Below, piece by piece: positions 1 through 7,686 of a stretch of 7,686 nt of DNA. The stretch spans positions 1 through 7,686 of the forward strand of contig DAOVUK010000135.1 in the NCBI GenBank assembly GCA_030632625.1, read 5' to 3'. Position numbers and translations under genes: made by a program. Each line of letters begins with the position of its first letter. Positions within the stretch are counted from its first letter, which is position 1. A model generated the notes under the pieces. It saw nothing but the letters and a program-made list of their open reading frames with translations. It was not told the origin of the DNA and did not search any database. This DNA comes from Gammaproteobacteria bacterium (GTDB taxonomy: Bacteria; Pseudomonadota; Gammaproteobacteria; GRL18).

Positions 1-762
1 ACGATGGGTTTTAGCATTGTAGGCAATATCAATGGCCTTTTTACGATCGGCCTTACCATCAATATACACGTGACAAATACCATTAAGATGTTTAATGACG
101 GGCACCCGGGCATTACCGCTGATACGTTCTATCAGTCCTTTACCGCCGCGAGGCACGATAACATCCACATATTCCTGCATGGTAATTAATTCACCGACTG
201 CTTCTCTATCCGTAGTTTCAATCACCTGTACAACATCGGATGGCAGACCGGCCTGTTCCAGTCCCTGCTTAATACAGACTGCTATCGCCTGATTAGAGTT
301 AAGTGCTTCTGAACCACCGCGTAAAATAGCCGCATTGCCTGATTTCATACACAGTGCCGCCGCATCTGCAGTGACATTAGGTCGGGACTCATAAATGATG
401 CCGATCACACCTAAAGGCACCCGCATTTTACCGATCTGCAGCCCCGATGGCTGATAGTTCATATCCGATATTTCACCCACCGGATCAGGCAGGGCGGCAA
501 TCTGCCGCAGCCCTTCAGCCATACCCTGAATACGTTCTTCATTAAGCGCCAGACGATCCAGTAATGCATCATCCAGTCCTTTTTCTTTACCGGCAGACAA
601 ATCTTTGTCATTTTCTGCTATCAATGTCGTCATTGATGATTCCAGCAGATCAGCAATCGCCAGTAAGGCTTTATTTTTCGTATTACTATTGGCTTTAACC
701 AGTGCTCTGGAAGCCTGACGTGCCCGTTGACCCACCTGAGTCATGTATTGTTTTATGTTCAT
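1..762 (-). CDS. proA: Glutamate-5-semialdehyde dehydrogenase (gamma-glutamyl phosphate reductase), N-terminal part
   Basis: ProA reduces gamma-glutamyl phosphate with NADPH to glutamate-5-semialdehyde, the second step of proline synthesis from glutamate, in the cytoplasm. The window holds residues 1-254 of a protein usually about 420 long; the frame is open to the left edge. Seen in the translation: start [15 protein letters not shown], the family segment [18 protein letters not shown] (residues 121-138), LRGGSEA near 148-154, [12 protein letters not shown] (203-214) and, at the very edge, NAKTHR. In this family the catalytic cysteine follows that last motif by a few residues, so it lies just outside the window. 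The ATG at 762 is preceded by a GGAA-type ribosome site about 5 nt upstream. It is 43 bp downstream of the holA stop and is probably the last gene in this window of the leuS-lptE-holA-proA run. The identification is secure; only the C-terminal half is unseen. Confidence 0.96.
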   Translation of the reverse strand, partial: MNIKQYMTQVGQRARQASRALVKANSNTKNKALLAIADLLESSMTTLIAENDKDLSAGKEKGLDDALLDRLALNEERIQGMAEGLRQIAALPDPVGEISDMNYQPSGLQIGKMRVPLGVIGIIYESRPNVTADAAALCMKSGNAAILRGGSEALNSNQAIAVCIKQGLEQAGLPSDVVQVIETTDREAVGELITMQEYVDVIVPRGGKGLIERISGNARVPVIKHLNGICHVYIDGKADRKKAIDIAYNAKTHR

Positions 763-805
763 AGTATTTCCACACCCAATATAGTTCAATTATTGTAATT
801 AGCGT

Positions 806-1879
806 TCATAAGTAACTTTTACCCGCAACACGAGCTAAAATCAACTGCATCATGTCCCAGGGGTCCCCTGCTTGTGCACCTTTTGCCATTTTATCAGCCT
901 GCAGGAGGTGCTTGAGTAAGTTTTGCCAAAGCTCCGGTCGAGTATTGCGCAAGGTCTGAACAATCAGAGATTTGCGTTTGGGAAAGATATAAACACCTTT
1001 CATTGCTGCATCAATATTCAGCTGCTGCCCTGTTGCCGGATAGAGAACCGCTGACATTTTTGCCAGCATTCGTACCTCTCTGGCAAATAGTGACATAATT
1101 AAAATAATCGACAAGCCTTCACGCTGCAGGCCATACAGCATTCGTGAGGCCCGCTTTAAATCGCCTGACAGAGCACAATCGAACAGATCAAACAGGTTAT
1201 ATCGGGCATTATCAAAAACAGCCTCTGACACCTGTTCATAATCCAGGCTTATTAGCTGAGGCTGCATCTGCTGACCATTCTCTGATGCCGCTGTTGATGA
1301 AAGAGGCGGATATAAAAGGCTTAACTTTTCAATTTCCTGATCGGCAGCCAGCAGATTGCCTTCCACCCGATCATTAATTAATTGTATTGAATCAACACCT
1401 AAAGCCAGTCCTTTGGCTTGCAGACGACGCTGCAGCCACTGATTAAGCTGCTGACCTTCAATTGGCCAGACAGAAATAATACCCGCCACATTATCAACCG
1501 CTTTATACCATTTGCTCTTTCTGGTCGCTGCTTCAACTTTACCGGCGATAATTAACAGAATAATATCAGGCGGCAGGTTTTCACAGTACTGGATTAAGGC
1601 AGCCCCCTTATCAGCAGGCTTCCCTGAGGGCAGATGAAGCTCAATTAATTTTTTACTGGCAAATAAAGACAGTTCATTTGCAGCAATTAGCAGTAGATTC
1701 CAGTCGAAACCGGCATCTGCTGTATAACTTTCCCGCTCTTCATAGCCATAATATTTTGCTGCCTTACGCAGCATATCAACTGCTTCCCGGTGCTGCAGCG
1801 GCTCTTCACCACAAACCATATAAAGCGGATACTGTCTTGCTTTGAGATTATTTCGAAGTTGATCTGGTCTTATTTGCAT
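806..1879 (-). CDS. holA: DNA polymerase III delta subunit (clamp loader)
   Basis: HolA is the delta subunit of the polymerase III clamp-loader complex; it binds the beta clamp and opens the ring so that it can be loaded on primed DNA. The 357-residue product is slightly longer than the E. coli protein (about 343). Recognisable parts are the N-terminal MQIRPDQLRNNL...PLYMVCGEEPL (delta-family start, residues 1-27), VEGNLLAADQEIEKLSLL (172-189) and ARYNLFDLFDCALSGD (225-240), followed by a helical collar domain to the C-terminus. Between the last two motifs sits a polar, Ser/Gln/Asn-rich stretch (about residues 191-208) that looks like an extended linker. The ATG at 1879 has GAGG about 8 nt upstream. 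It lies 87 bp behind lptE, and the order lptE-holA is typical of gammaproteobacteria. Delta is poorly conserved in sequence, but motifs and context agree. Confidence 0.95.
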   Translation of the reverse strand: MQIRPDQLRNNLKARQYPLYMVCGEEPLQHREAVDMLRKAAKYYGYEERESYTADAGFDWNLLLIAANELSLFASKKLIELHLPSGKPADKGAALIQYCENLPPDIILLIIAGKVEAATRKSKWYKAVDNVAGIISVWPIEGQQLNQWLQRRLQAKGLALGVDSIQLINDRVEGNLLAADQEIEKLSLLYPPLSSTAASENGQQMQPQLISLDYEQVSEAVFDNARYNLFDLFDCALSGDLKRASRMLYGLQREGLSIILIMSLFAREVRMLAKMSAVLYPATGQQLNIDAAMKGVYIFPKRKSLIVQTLRNTRPELWQNLLKHLLQADKMAKGAQAGDPWDMMQLILARVAGKSYL

Positions 1880-1896
1880 AAGAGCCCTCAGCCAGG

Positions 1897-1952
1897 AAAA
1901 TTAGCCCCTGTCGCTTTGCTGACATCAAAATAGCAAGACAGAGGCTCATTTT
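1897..1952 (-). terminator. Imperfect hairpin between lptE and holA (possible partial terminator or processing site)
   Basis: The two arms, 1897-1920 and 1932-1952, are inverted copies with two mismatches and a 3-nt bulge, around an 11-nt loop. Read on the minus strand the pairing blocks are AAAAT, AGCC, CTGTC and TTGCT against AGCAA, GACAG, GGCT and ATTTT. The downstream arm ends in a short ATTTT tract, so it could act as a weak intercistronic terminator or as an mRNA processing or stability element that lowers holA relative to leuS-lptE. A run of only four T residues and an imperfect stem make strong termination unlikely. This is an inference from base pairing only. Confidence 0.35.
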
Positions 1953-1966
1953 ATGTTAAATAAAAT

Positions 1967-2506
1967 TTATTTGGCGATAGCTTTCATGCGACGCAGCACT
2001 TGAATAATAGCCGGCTGCATCATTTCCCTGCGAATTGTCTGTTCTTCGTTATCTTTACCCAGCACATCATTGGGATCGTTCTGGAAATTACGGATAACAC
2101 TCACTGTCTGCTGCTCAGCAAGCTGTACGCCTTTATGATCCTGTACCACAAAGGATATGTCCAGCTGCAATTCATATTCCCGAACTGATTTACCAGCGAC
2201 ATTGAGTGCTTTACGCTGAGTGCCGCTTGATAATACGGTAACCACAGAGGTTGAAGCCTGGGGAGAAGAAACTATCTGACTACCGACATTTTCCAGCGCT
2301 TCTGACAAAGCACGACCCACATCAGAATGCCCCCTGCTGACAACATGGACCCGTTCATATAATGGGGGTAAAACAATATCACCGCGTAACTGAAAACCAC
2401 AACCGCTAACCATGATCAGCATTAACAGCACAAGACTGCCAGCTTTAAAGTATTCTCCAGGCAGAGCGTTAAAAGGGGCTCTAATATGTTTTATTCGTTT
2501 CATCAT
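1967..2506 (-). CDS. lptE: LPS-assembly lipoprotein LptE
   Basis: LptE is an outer-membrane lipoprotein that plugs the LptD barrel and helps insert lipopolysaccharide into the outer leaflet. The 179-residue product has a basic N-terminus, a hydrophobic stretch (residues about 23-33, SLVLLMLIMV) and a lipobox VSGC with the lipidated Cys at 36. GFQLRG follows directly, which is the hallmark of the family after the Cys, then LPPLYERVHVVS and a mature domain of about 144 residues with a charged C-terminal helix (RREMMQPAIIQVLRRMKAI). The signal peptide is rather long. Two adjacent ATGs are possible starts (2506 and 2503). The AGGA ribosome site overlaps the leuS stop codon and is better spaced for the second ATG, so the true start may be 2503. 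The 5-bp gap to leuS implies translational coupling. Formerly rlpB. Confidence 0.96.
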   Translation of the reverse strand: MMKRIKHIRAPFNALPGEYFKAGSLVLLMLIMVSGCGFQLRGDIVLPPLYERVHVVSRGHSDVGRALSEALENVGSQIVSSPQASTSVVTVLSSGTQRKALNVAGKSVREYELQLDISFVVQDHKGVQLAEQQTVSVIRNFQNDPNDVLGKDNEEQTIRREMMQPAIIQVLRRMKAIAK

Positions 2507-2511
2507 GCTTC

Positions 2512-5013
<2,502 letters not shown>

Positions 5014-5042
5014 CTAAAACTTTTCTTATAATTTTTAATATG

Positions 5043-5078
5043 GCGAAGAATTATAGCATTAATTTTTATTCAAGTAAT
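5043..5078 (-). promoter_or_regulatory. Extended -10 promoter for the leuS operon
   Basis: On the minus strand a perfect TATAAT (5050-5055) is preceded by TG plus one base, giving the extended -10 element TGCTATAAT. The -35 position at 17-bp spacing (5073-5078, ATTACT) is poor, as is usual when the extended -10 is present. The predicted start near 5043 gives a leader of about 48 nt before the leuS ATG, too short for an attenuator or T-box, and no such structure is visible in it. Confidence 0.65.
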
Positions 5079-5096
5079 TTCATTTTCAGCTATACT
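5069..5096 (+). promoter_or_regulatory. Probable promoter for the ybeL-family gene
   Basis: A TATACT -10 (5091-5096, 5 of 6 consensus) lies 38 bp before the ATG; a weak -35 (TTCAAG, 5069-5074, 3 of 6) is 16 bp further upstream. It is divergent from and interleaved with the leuS promoter, so the two may compete for RNA polymerase. The gene's ribosome site AAGGA at 5122-5126 is well placed, 7 nt from the ATG. Confidence 0.5.
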
Positions 5097-5133
5097 TAAG
5101 TTAAACCTGAACCTTATTTCAAAGGATAAACAT

Positions 5134-5664
5134 ATGAGCCGGGAAACCAAGCAGAAAAATAATTTTGAAGGCACCGCTGACAAGTTAGTCAAAGGTTATA
5201 ACACCATGCTGGATAAGCTCTCAGAATGGACTGAAAAAGCCGATGAAACAGCAGGTCCCATGATCATCAATGGAGTAAAAGATGCTGAAGAGTTTTTAGC
5301 AGAACTGCAGGAGTGGAGCAAAGAAGAAATTGACCTTATTTCCCGCTATGTCAAACGTGACCTGCATGATGCTGCGGTAAAAATGGAAGGTAATAATAAA
5401 AGTTTTAAAGAATGGCTGGAATTTGACCTGAATCGGGTTGAAGAAAAATTACTTTCTGTGTTTTCCAATATGGCGGATCAAACACGTCAGGAACTGGAGC
5501 ATTTAAAAGAAACAGCCAATGAATGGCATACCGGTGAAGTCACCGGCATCGGCACCCTGGTGTGTACAAATTGTGGTAAAGAACTGCATTTTCTCAAGTC
5601 AGGACGTATTCCACCCTGTTCTTCCTGCAGCCACACAATATTTAAGCGGATTGGCGACGATTGA
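5134..5664 (+). CDS. ybeL: YbeL-family zinc-ribbon protein (DUF1451), function unknown
   Basis: The 176-residue product matches the layout of E. coli YbeL: a highly charged, helical N-terminal region of about 130 residues (DKLSEWTEKADETAG, EEIDLISRYVKRDLHDAA, WLEFDLNRVEEKLLSVF), then the conserved WHTGEVTGIGTLVC segment leading into a C-terminal zinc ribbon with C144-x2-C147 and C162-x2-C165. There is no signal peptide or membrane segment, so a cytoplasmic protein is expected. The biochemical role of the family is not established; the ribbon could bind nucleic acid or protein, which is speculation. In E. coli ybeL is also immediately next to leuS, so the linkage supports the family call but not a function. 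The start is set by a good AAGGA 7 nt upstream. It is the only plus-strand gene here and converges on grxD. Confidence 0.9.
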   Translation: MSRETKQKNNFEGTADKLVKGYNTMLDKLSEWTEKADETAGPMIINGVKDAEEFLAELQEWSKEEIDLISRYVKRDLHDAAVKMEGNNKSFKEWLEFDLNRVEEKLLSVFSNMADQTRQELEHLKETANEWHTGEVTGIGTLVCTNCGKELHFLKSGRIPPCSSCSHTIFKRIGDD

Positions 5665-5675
5665 TTTTAAGACCA

Positions 5676-5730
5676 GTAGAGACGTTGCATGCAACGTCTC
5701 TGTATGCAACGTCTCTACATGCAAATCTCC
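5676..5730. repeat. Palindromic repeat with 15-bp period (three units plus one inverted unit)
   Basis: A unit of 15 bp, ATGCAACGTCTCT plus two bases, occurs at 5689, 5704 and in decayed form at 5719. The preceding 15 bases (5676-5690, GTAGAGACGTTGCAT) are the exact reverse complement of the unit at 5704-5718. As a result two hairpins compete: a perfect 24-bp palindrome at 5678-5701 (two 12-bp halves, AGAGACGTTGCA and its complement) and a 15-bp stem with a 13-nt loop over 5676-5718. It starts 11 bases after the ybeL stop and is noncoding. It looks like a small interspersed intergenic repeat; I have an unverified recollection of similar GTAGAGACGTTGCATGCAAC sequences in other repeat-rich bacteria. 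Confidence 0.85.
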
Positions 5731-5750
5731 TCCCTGCTTTTAGGGAGTTT
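5730..5750 (+). terminator. Small hairpin between convergent ybeL and grxD
   Basis: CTCCCT (5730-5735) and AGGGAG (5742-5747) form a perfect 6-bp stem with a 6-nt loop, followed by TTT on the plus strand. It lies between the ybeL stop and the grxD stop and is the best placed candidate for ending ybeL transcription. The T tract is short, so it would be a weak intrinsic terminator, perhaps helped by the stronger palindromes just upstream. No T tract follows it on the minus strand. Confidence 0.45.
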
Positions 5751-5757
5751 GGTGAAT

Positions 5758-6090
5758 TTAAGACTTTTCAGCGTCAGCAGCAACGGCTTCTTCGCAGACA
5801 GTTTTCAGCTGACCATTCTGGAACATTTCCAGAATAATGTCGCCACCACCGGTTAATTCATGATTGATGTAAATTTGCGGGAATGTCGGCCAGTCAGCAT
5901 AGCGCGGCAGATTTTCAAAAATTTCCGGATCGGTCAGGACATTGACATAGGAAAATTCAACACCAGTATTAATCAAAGCTTCCGCAGCTCGGGCAGAAAA
6001 CCCGCAAGAAGGCATTTGTGGTGTGCCTTTCATAAAAATTACAATCGAATTGCTTTTGACGGCATCATCAATACGTTGCATAACGTCCAT
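5758..6090 (-). CDS. grxD: Monothiol glutaredoxin, Grx4/GrxD type
   Basis: Grx4-type glutaredoxins hold a [2Fe-2S] cluster between two monomers with glutathione and act in iron-sulphur cluster transfer and iron sensing rather than as dithiol reductases. The 110-residue product has the single-domain layout: I-V-I-F-M-K-G-T-P (residues 16-24) with the glutathione-contacting Lys21, the CGFS active site at 29-32, WPTFPQIYI (67-75) with the cis-Pro, and GGGDIILEM (81-89). Length agrees with E. coli GrxD (115). The C-terminal tail is acidic and alanine-rich. The ATG at 6090 has GAGG about 9 nt upstream; M4 is a less likely alternative start. It is the only gene between the amidotransferase and ybeL. 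Its likely promoter (6307-6335) is more than 200 bp upstream, with a MITE-like element in between. Confidence 0.97.
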   Translation of the reverse strand: MDVMQRIDDAVKSNSIVIFMKGTPQMPSCGFSARAAEALINTGVEFSYVNVLTDPEIFENLPRYADWPTFPQIYINHELTGGGDIILEMFQNGQLKTVCEEAVAADAEKS

Positions 6091-6126
6091 AGGTCTGGCC
6101 TCATCTCTTTTAATAAAAATGTTGGT

Positions 6127-6258
6127 TAGTGTCCATCCTTAATTGACAGTTTTAGGCGAATGAATTCGCCCCTACAGAGAAAAAACAAACTATTCAATGG
6201 CTTATGAATTCACAATTGTAGGGGCGAATTTATTCGCCTTATTTACGGATGAACACTA
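6127..6258. mobile_element. MITE-like nonautonomous inverted-repeat element, 132 bp
   Basis: The outer ends are TAGTGTCCATCC (6127-6138) and, inverted, GGATGAACACTA (6247-6258), matching at 11 of 12 positions. Inside lie two longer arms, 6154-6176 and 6217-6239, inverted copies of each other over 23 bp with one mismatch. Each arm itself contains a 7-bp inverted repeat GGCGAAT/ATTCGCC around two bases. The centre (6177-6216) is AT-rich and noncoding. With no open frame and paired terminal repeats it fits a miniature inverted-repeat element. No clear target-site duplication is seen; TTAG occurs at 6126-6129 and 6260-6263 but overlaps the left end, so it is not decisive. In grxD mRNA it would fold into a long hairpin. 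Confidence 0.7.
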
Positions 6259-6281
6259 GTTAGAAAAAATTGGTTACAAAG

Positions 6282-6302
6282 TTGACTAATTTAATCAGTT
6301 AA
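6282..6302. promoter_or_regulatory. Weak dyad at the predicted grxD start site (possible operator)
   Basis: TTGACTAAT and ATCAGTTAA flank a TTA centre; 7 of 9 positions are symmetric. It lies just downstream of the -10 at 6307-6312 and covers the expected start near 6300, where a repressor would act. In AT-rich DNA such a dyad can occur by chance, and it does not fit the IscR consensus, so this is only a candidate. Confidence 0.25.
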
Positions 6303-6306
6303 TCCT

Positions 6307-6335
6307 AATATAAGGGCTGCCCTATTTTTTTTCAA
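6307..6335 (-). promoter_or_regulatory. Sigma-70-like promoter, probably for grxD
   Basis: On the minus strand TTGAAA (6330-6335, 5 of 6) and TATATT (6307-6312, 5 of 6) are separated by exactly 17 bp. The spacer holds the symmetric AGGGCAGCCCT (6315-6325 by position), next to an A8 tract. It lies just after the amidotransferase stop and points at grxD, predicting a start near 6300 and a leader of about 210 nt that includes the MITE-like element. It is the best promoter match in this gap. Confidence 0.6.
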
Positions 6336-6362
6336 GAGATGTTTTAACCTAAATAAATCAGT

Positions 6363-7686
6363 TTAACCAATATGAGTTTGCAACCACATTTCCAGCAGGG
6401 CCATATGCCAGAGTTTGCTGCCTTTGAGGCGCGTCATATTCTCTTCTGACTCCGGATTTTTCAACAGGCGTTGAATATAGGCCGGCTCAAACACACCCCG
6501 CTCCCGACAACGCTGTGACGTCAACACATCGGACATCATATCCAGAAATTCCCCCCGGACATATTTTAATGCCGGCATGGGAAAATAGCCCTTGGGGCGA
6601 TCAATCACAGCATCGGGAATTTTACCCCGGGCGATACTTTTTAGCACATGCTTGCCGCCATGCTGACCAATTTTATACTGAGATGGCATCTGAGCGGCCA
6701 GCTCAACCAGCTGGTGATCCAAAAACGGGACCCTGGCTTCCAGTCCCCAGGCCATGGTCATGTTGTCAACTCGTTTAACCGGATCATCAACAATCAAAGT
6801 GGTGGTATCCATACGCAGCACTTTATCGAGAAAGTCATCCGCATAAGGCGCTGTCAGTAAATTGTTCACCAGCTCACTGGTGTGATCTTTGCCATGATAA
6901 CGTTTATTCACAGCCTGTAAAAATTCATCATGATGGCGATCAAAATAATAGGGGGCAAAATGTTCCAGCTCATCCCCCTCTTTTCTACGATCACCATTAT
7001 GAGCAGCCGCCTCTGCCATTTGCGGATACCAGAAATAACCGGCAAACACTTCATCAGCACCCTGACCGCTTTGTACCACTTTTACTTCCTGAGCAACTTT
7101 CTCTGAGAGTAAATAAAATGCCACGGCATCCTGACCAACCATTGGCTCTGACATATGAGTAATAGCTTCCGGTAACCGGTCCAGTACCGCATGATTAGGG
7201 ATCATGTATTTGTGATGCCGTGTTGCATAACGTTCAACCACCTGATCACTGAACTCAAATTCACTGCCCTGCTCATCACCAATATCATTAAAACCAATGG
7301 AGAATGTGCGCAGATCATGTACACCCGCTTCAGCCAGTAGCGCGACTAATAAACTCGAGTCCAGACCACCTGACAATAAAACACCGACCGGCACATCGGC
7401 AACGCTCAGGCGCTTTTTCACAGCCTCCATCAGACTGTCATGAATGGCTTGAGTCCAGTCTGCTTCAGACCAGTCGGACTTATCAGGATCACGGCTTGCT
7501 TTGAGATGCCAGTAACGATGGTATTTCATGCCACCGCTGGCATCGATTTTAATTGTTGTCCCGGGTGCCAGTTTTTTTACACCAGAAAAAATGGTATCGG
7601 GTGCCGGGATAACAGCATGCAGGGTCAGCTGATGGTGCAGACCAACGGGGTTGATATCAGTATTGATATGCCCGGCAGCCAGTAAG
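6363..7686 (-). CDS. asnO: N-acetylglutaminylglutamine amidotransferase-like protein (asparagine synthase family), N-terminus missing
   Basis: This family transfers an amide nitrogen from glutamine to N-acetylglutaminylglutamine, giving the osmolyte NAGGN. About 440 C-terminal residues of an expected 590 or so are in the window. The frame stays open past the ATG at 7529 to the right edge. The upstream residues (LLAAGHINTDINPVGLHHQL, then HAVIPAPDTIFSGVKKLAPG) are the end of the glutaminase domain, so 7529 is an internal Met and the N-terminal catalytic Cys lies outside. The synthetase domain has the PP-loop SGGLDSS (7353-7373), SEPMVGQDAVAFYLLS, VVQSGQGADEVFAGY, DDPVKRVDNMTMAWGLEARVPFLDH and RPKGYFPMPALKYVRG. 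The last two resemble NAGGN amidotransferases more than AsnB. A plain asparagine synthetase remains possible. The usual ngg partner does not follow; grxD does. No clear terminator is seen after the stop. Confidence 0.85.
   Translation of the reverse strand, partial: LLAAGHINTDINPVGLHHQLTLHAVIPAPDTIFSGVKKLAPGTTIKIDASGGMKYHRYWHLKASRDPDKSDWSEADWTQAIHDSLMEAVKKRLSVADVPVGVLLSGGLDSSLLVALLAEAGVHDLRTFSIGFNDIGDEQGSEFEFSDQVVERYATRHHKYMIPNHAVLDRLPEAITHMSEPMVGQDAVAFYLLSEKVAQEVKVVQSGQGADEVFAGYFWYPQMAEAAAHNGDRRKEGDELEHFAPYYFDRHHDEFLQAVNKRYHGKDHTSELVNNLLTAPYADDFLDKVLRMDTTTLIVDDPVKRVDNMTMAWGLEARVPFLDHQLVELAAQMPSQYKIGQHGGKHVLKSIARGKIPDAVIDRPKGYFPMPALKYVRGEFLDMMSDVLTSQRCRERGVFEPAYIQRLLKNPESEENMTRLKGSKLWHMALLEMWLQTHIG

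Noticed and set aside
5676..5730. The 15-bp periodic repeat as a CRISPR array
   Set aside because: Units abut with no unique spacers and are too short, and no cas gene is present.
5519..5743. Plus-strand open frame overlapping the end of ybeL
   Set aside because: It shares most of its length with the ybeL zinc-ribbon coding sequence in another frame and runs into the 15-bp repeats; no family resemblance.
6126..6263. TTAG on both sides of the MITE-like element as a target-site duplication
   Set aside because: The left copy overlaps the terminal repeat, so the boundaries are ambiguous and a 4-bp match can be chance.
6313..6330. AGGGCTGCCCT followed by T8 on the plus strand as a terminator
   Set aside because: No plus-strand gene precedes it, the stem would be only 4-5 bp, and the same bases make a better promoter spacer on the minus strand.
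7527..7529. ATG at 7529 as the start of the amidotransferase
   Set aside because: The frame continues open to the window edge, and the upstream residues match the glutaminase domain of the family, so this Met is internal.
6363..7686. Ordinary asparagine synthetase AsnB
   Set aside because: Kept only as an alternative: the VDDPVKRVDNMTMAWG and RPKGYFPMPALKY segments look more like the NAGGN amidotransferase branch.

Overview
The window is ordinary chromosomal housekeeping DNA from a gammaproteobacterium of moderate GC (estimated by eye in the mid-40s percent). The evidence is the gene order leuS-lptE-holA, with a ybeL-type zinc-ribbon gene divergent from leuS as in E. coli, with proA following holA, and with a CGFS monothiol glutaredoxin of the Grx4/GrxD type. 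Every gene except the ybeL homologue is on the minus strand. I cannot name the genus. Two kinds of short palindromic repeat suggest a genome that carries many small interspersed repeats.

Layout from right to left, in the direction of most transcription. 7686-6363 is the C-terminal three quarters of an asparagine-synthase-family amidotransferase that best fits the N-acetylglutaminylglutamine amide (NAGGN) osmolyte enzyme; its N-terminus is outside the window. 6362-6091 is a 272-bp gap holding a good sigma-70-like promoter, a weak dyad at its predicted start site, and a 132-bp MITE-like inverted-repeat element. 6090-5758 is grxD. 5757-5665 is a convergent gap with a compact 15-bp-period palindromic repeat and a small hairpin. 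5134-5664 (plus strand) is the ybeL-family zinc-ribbon gene. 5133-4996 is a divergent promoter region. Then come leuS (4995-2512), lptE (2506-1967), holA (1879-806) and the N-terminal 254 residues of proA (762-1, continuing off the left edge).

leuS, lptE, holA and proA are co-directional and closely spaced (5, 87 and 43 bp), so they probably form one operon read from an extended -10 promoter upstream of leuS. They serve tRNA-Leu charging, outer-membrane LPS assembly, sliding-clamp loading and proline synthesis. Their linkage is a conserved gammaproteobacterial arrangement rather than a single pathway. proA and the amidotransferase both draw on glutamate/glutamine metabolism, and both products (proline, NAGGN) can be osmolytes, but they lie in separate transcription units.

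I found no convincing new multi-gene system. The items most worth a second look are the MITE-like element lying between grxD and its likely promoter, the overlapping palindrome and 15-bp tandem repeat behind ybeL, the absence of the leucine-specific insertion in LeuRS, and the amidotransferase followed by grxD instead of its usual NAGGN partner.
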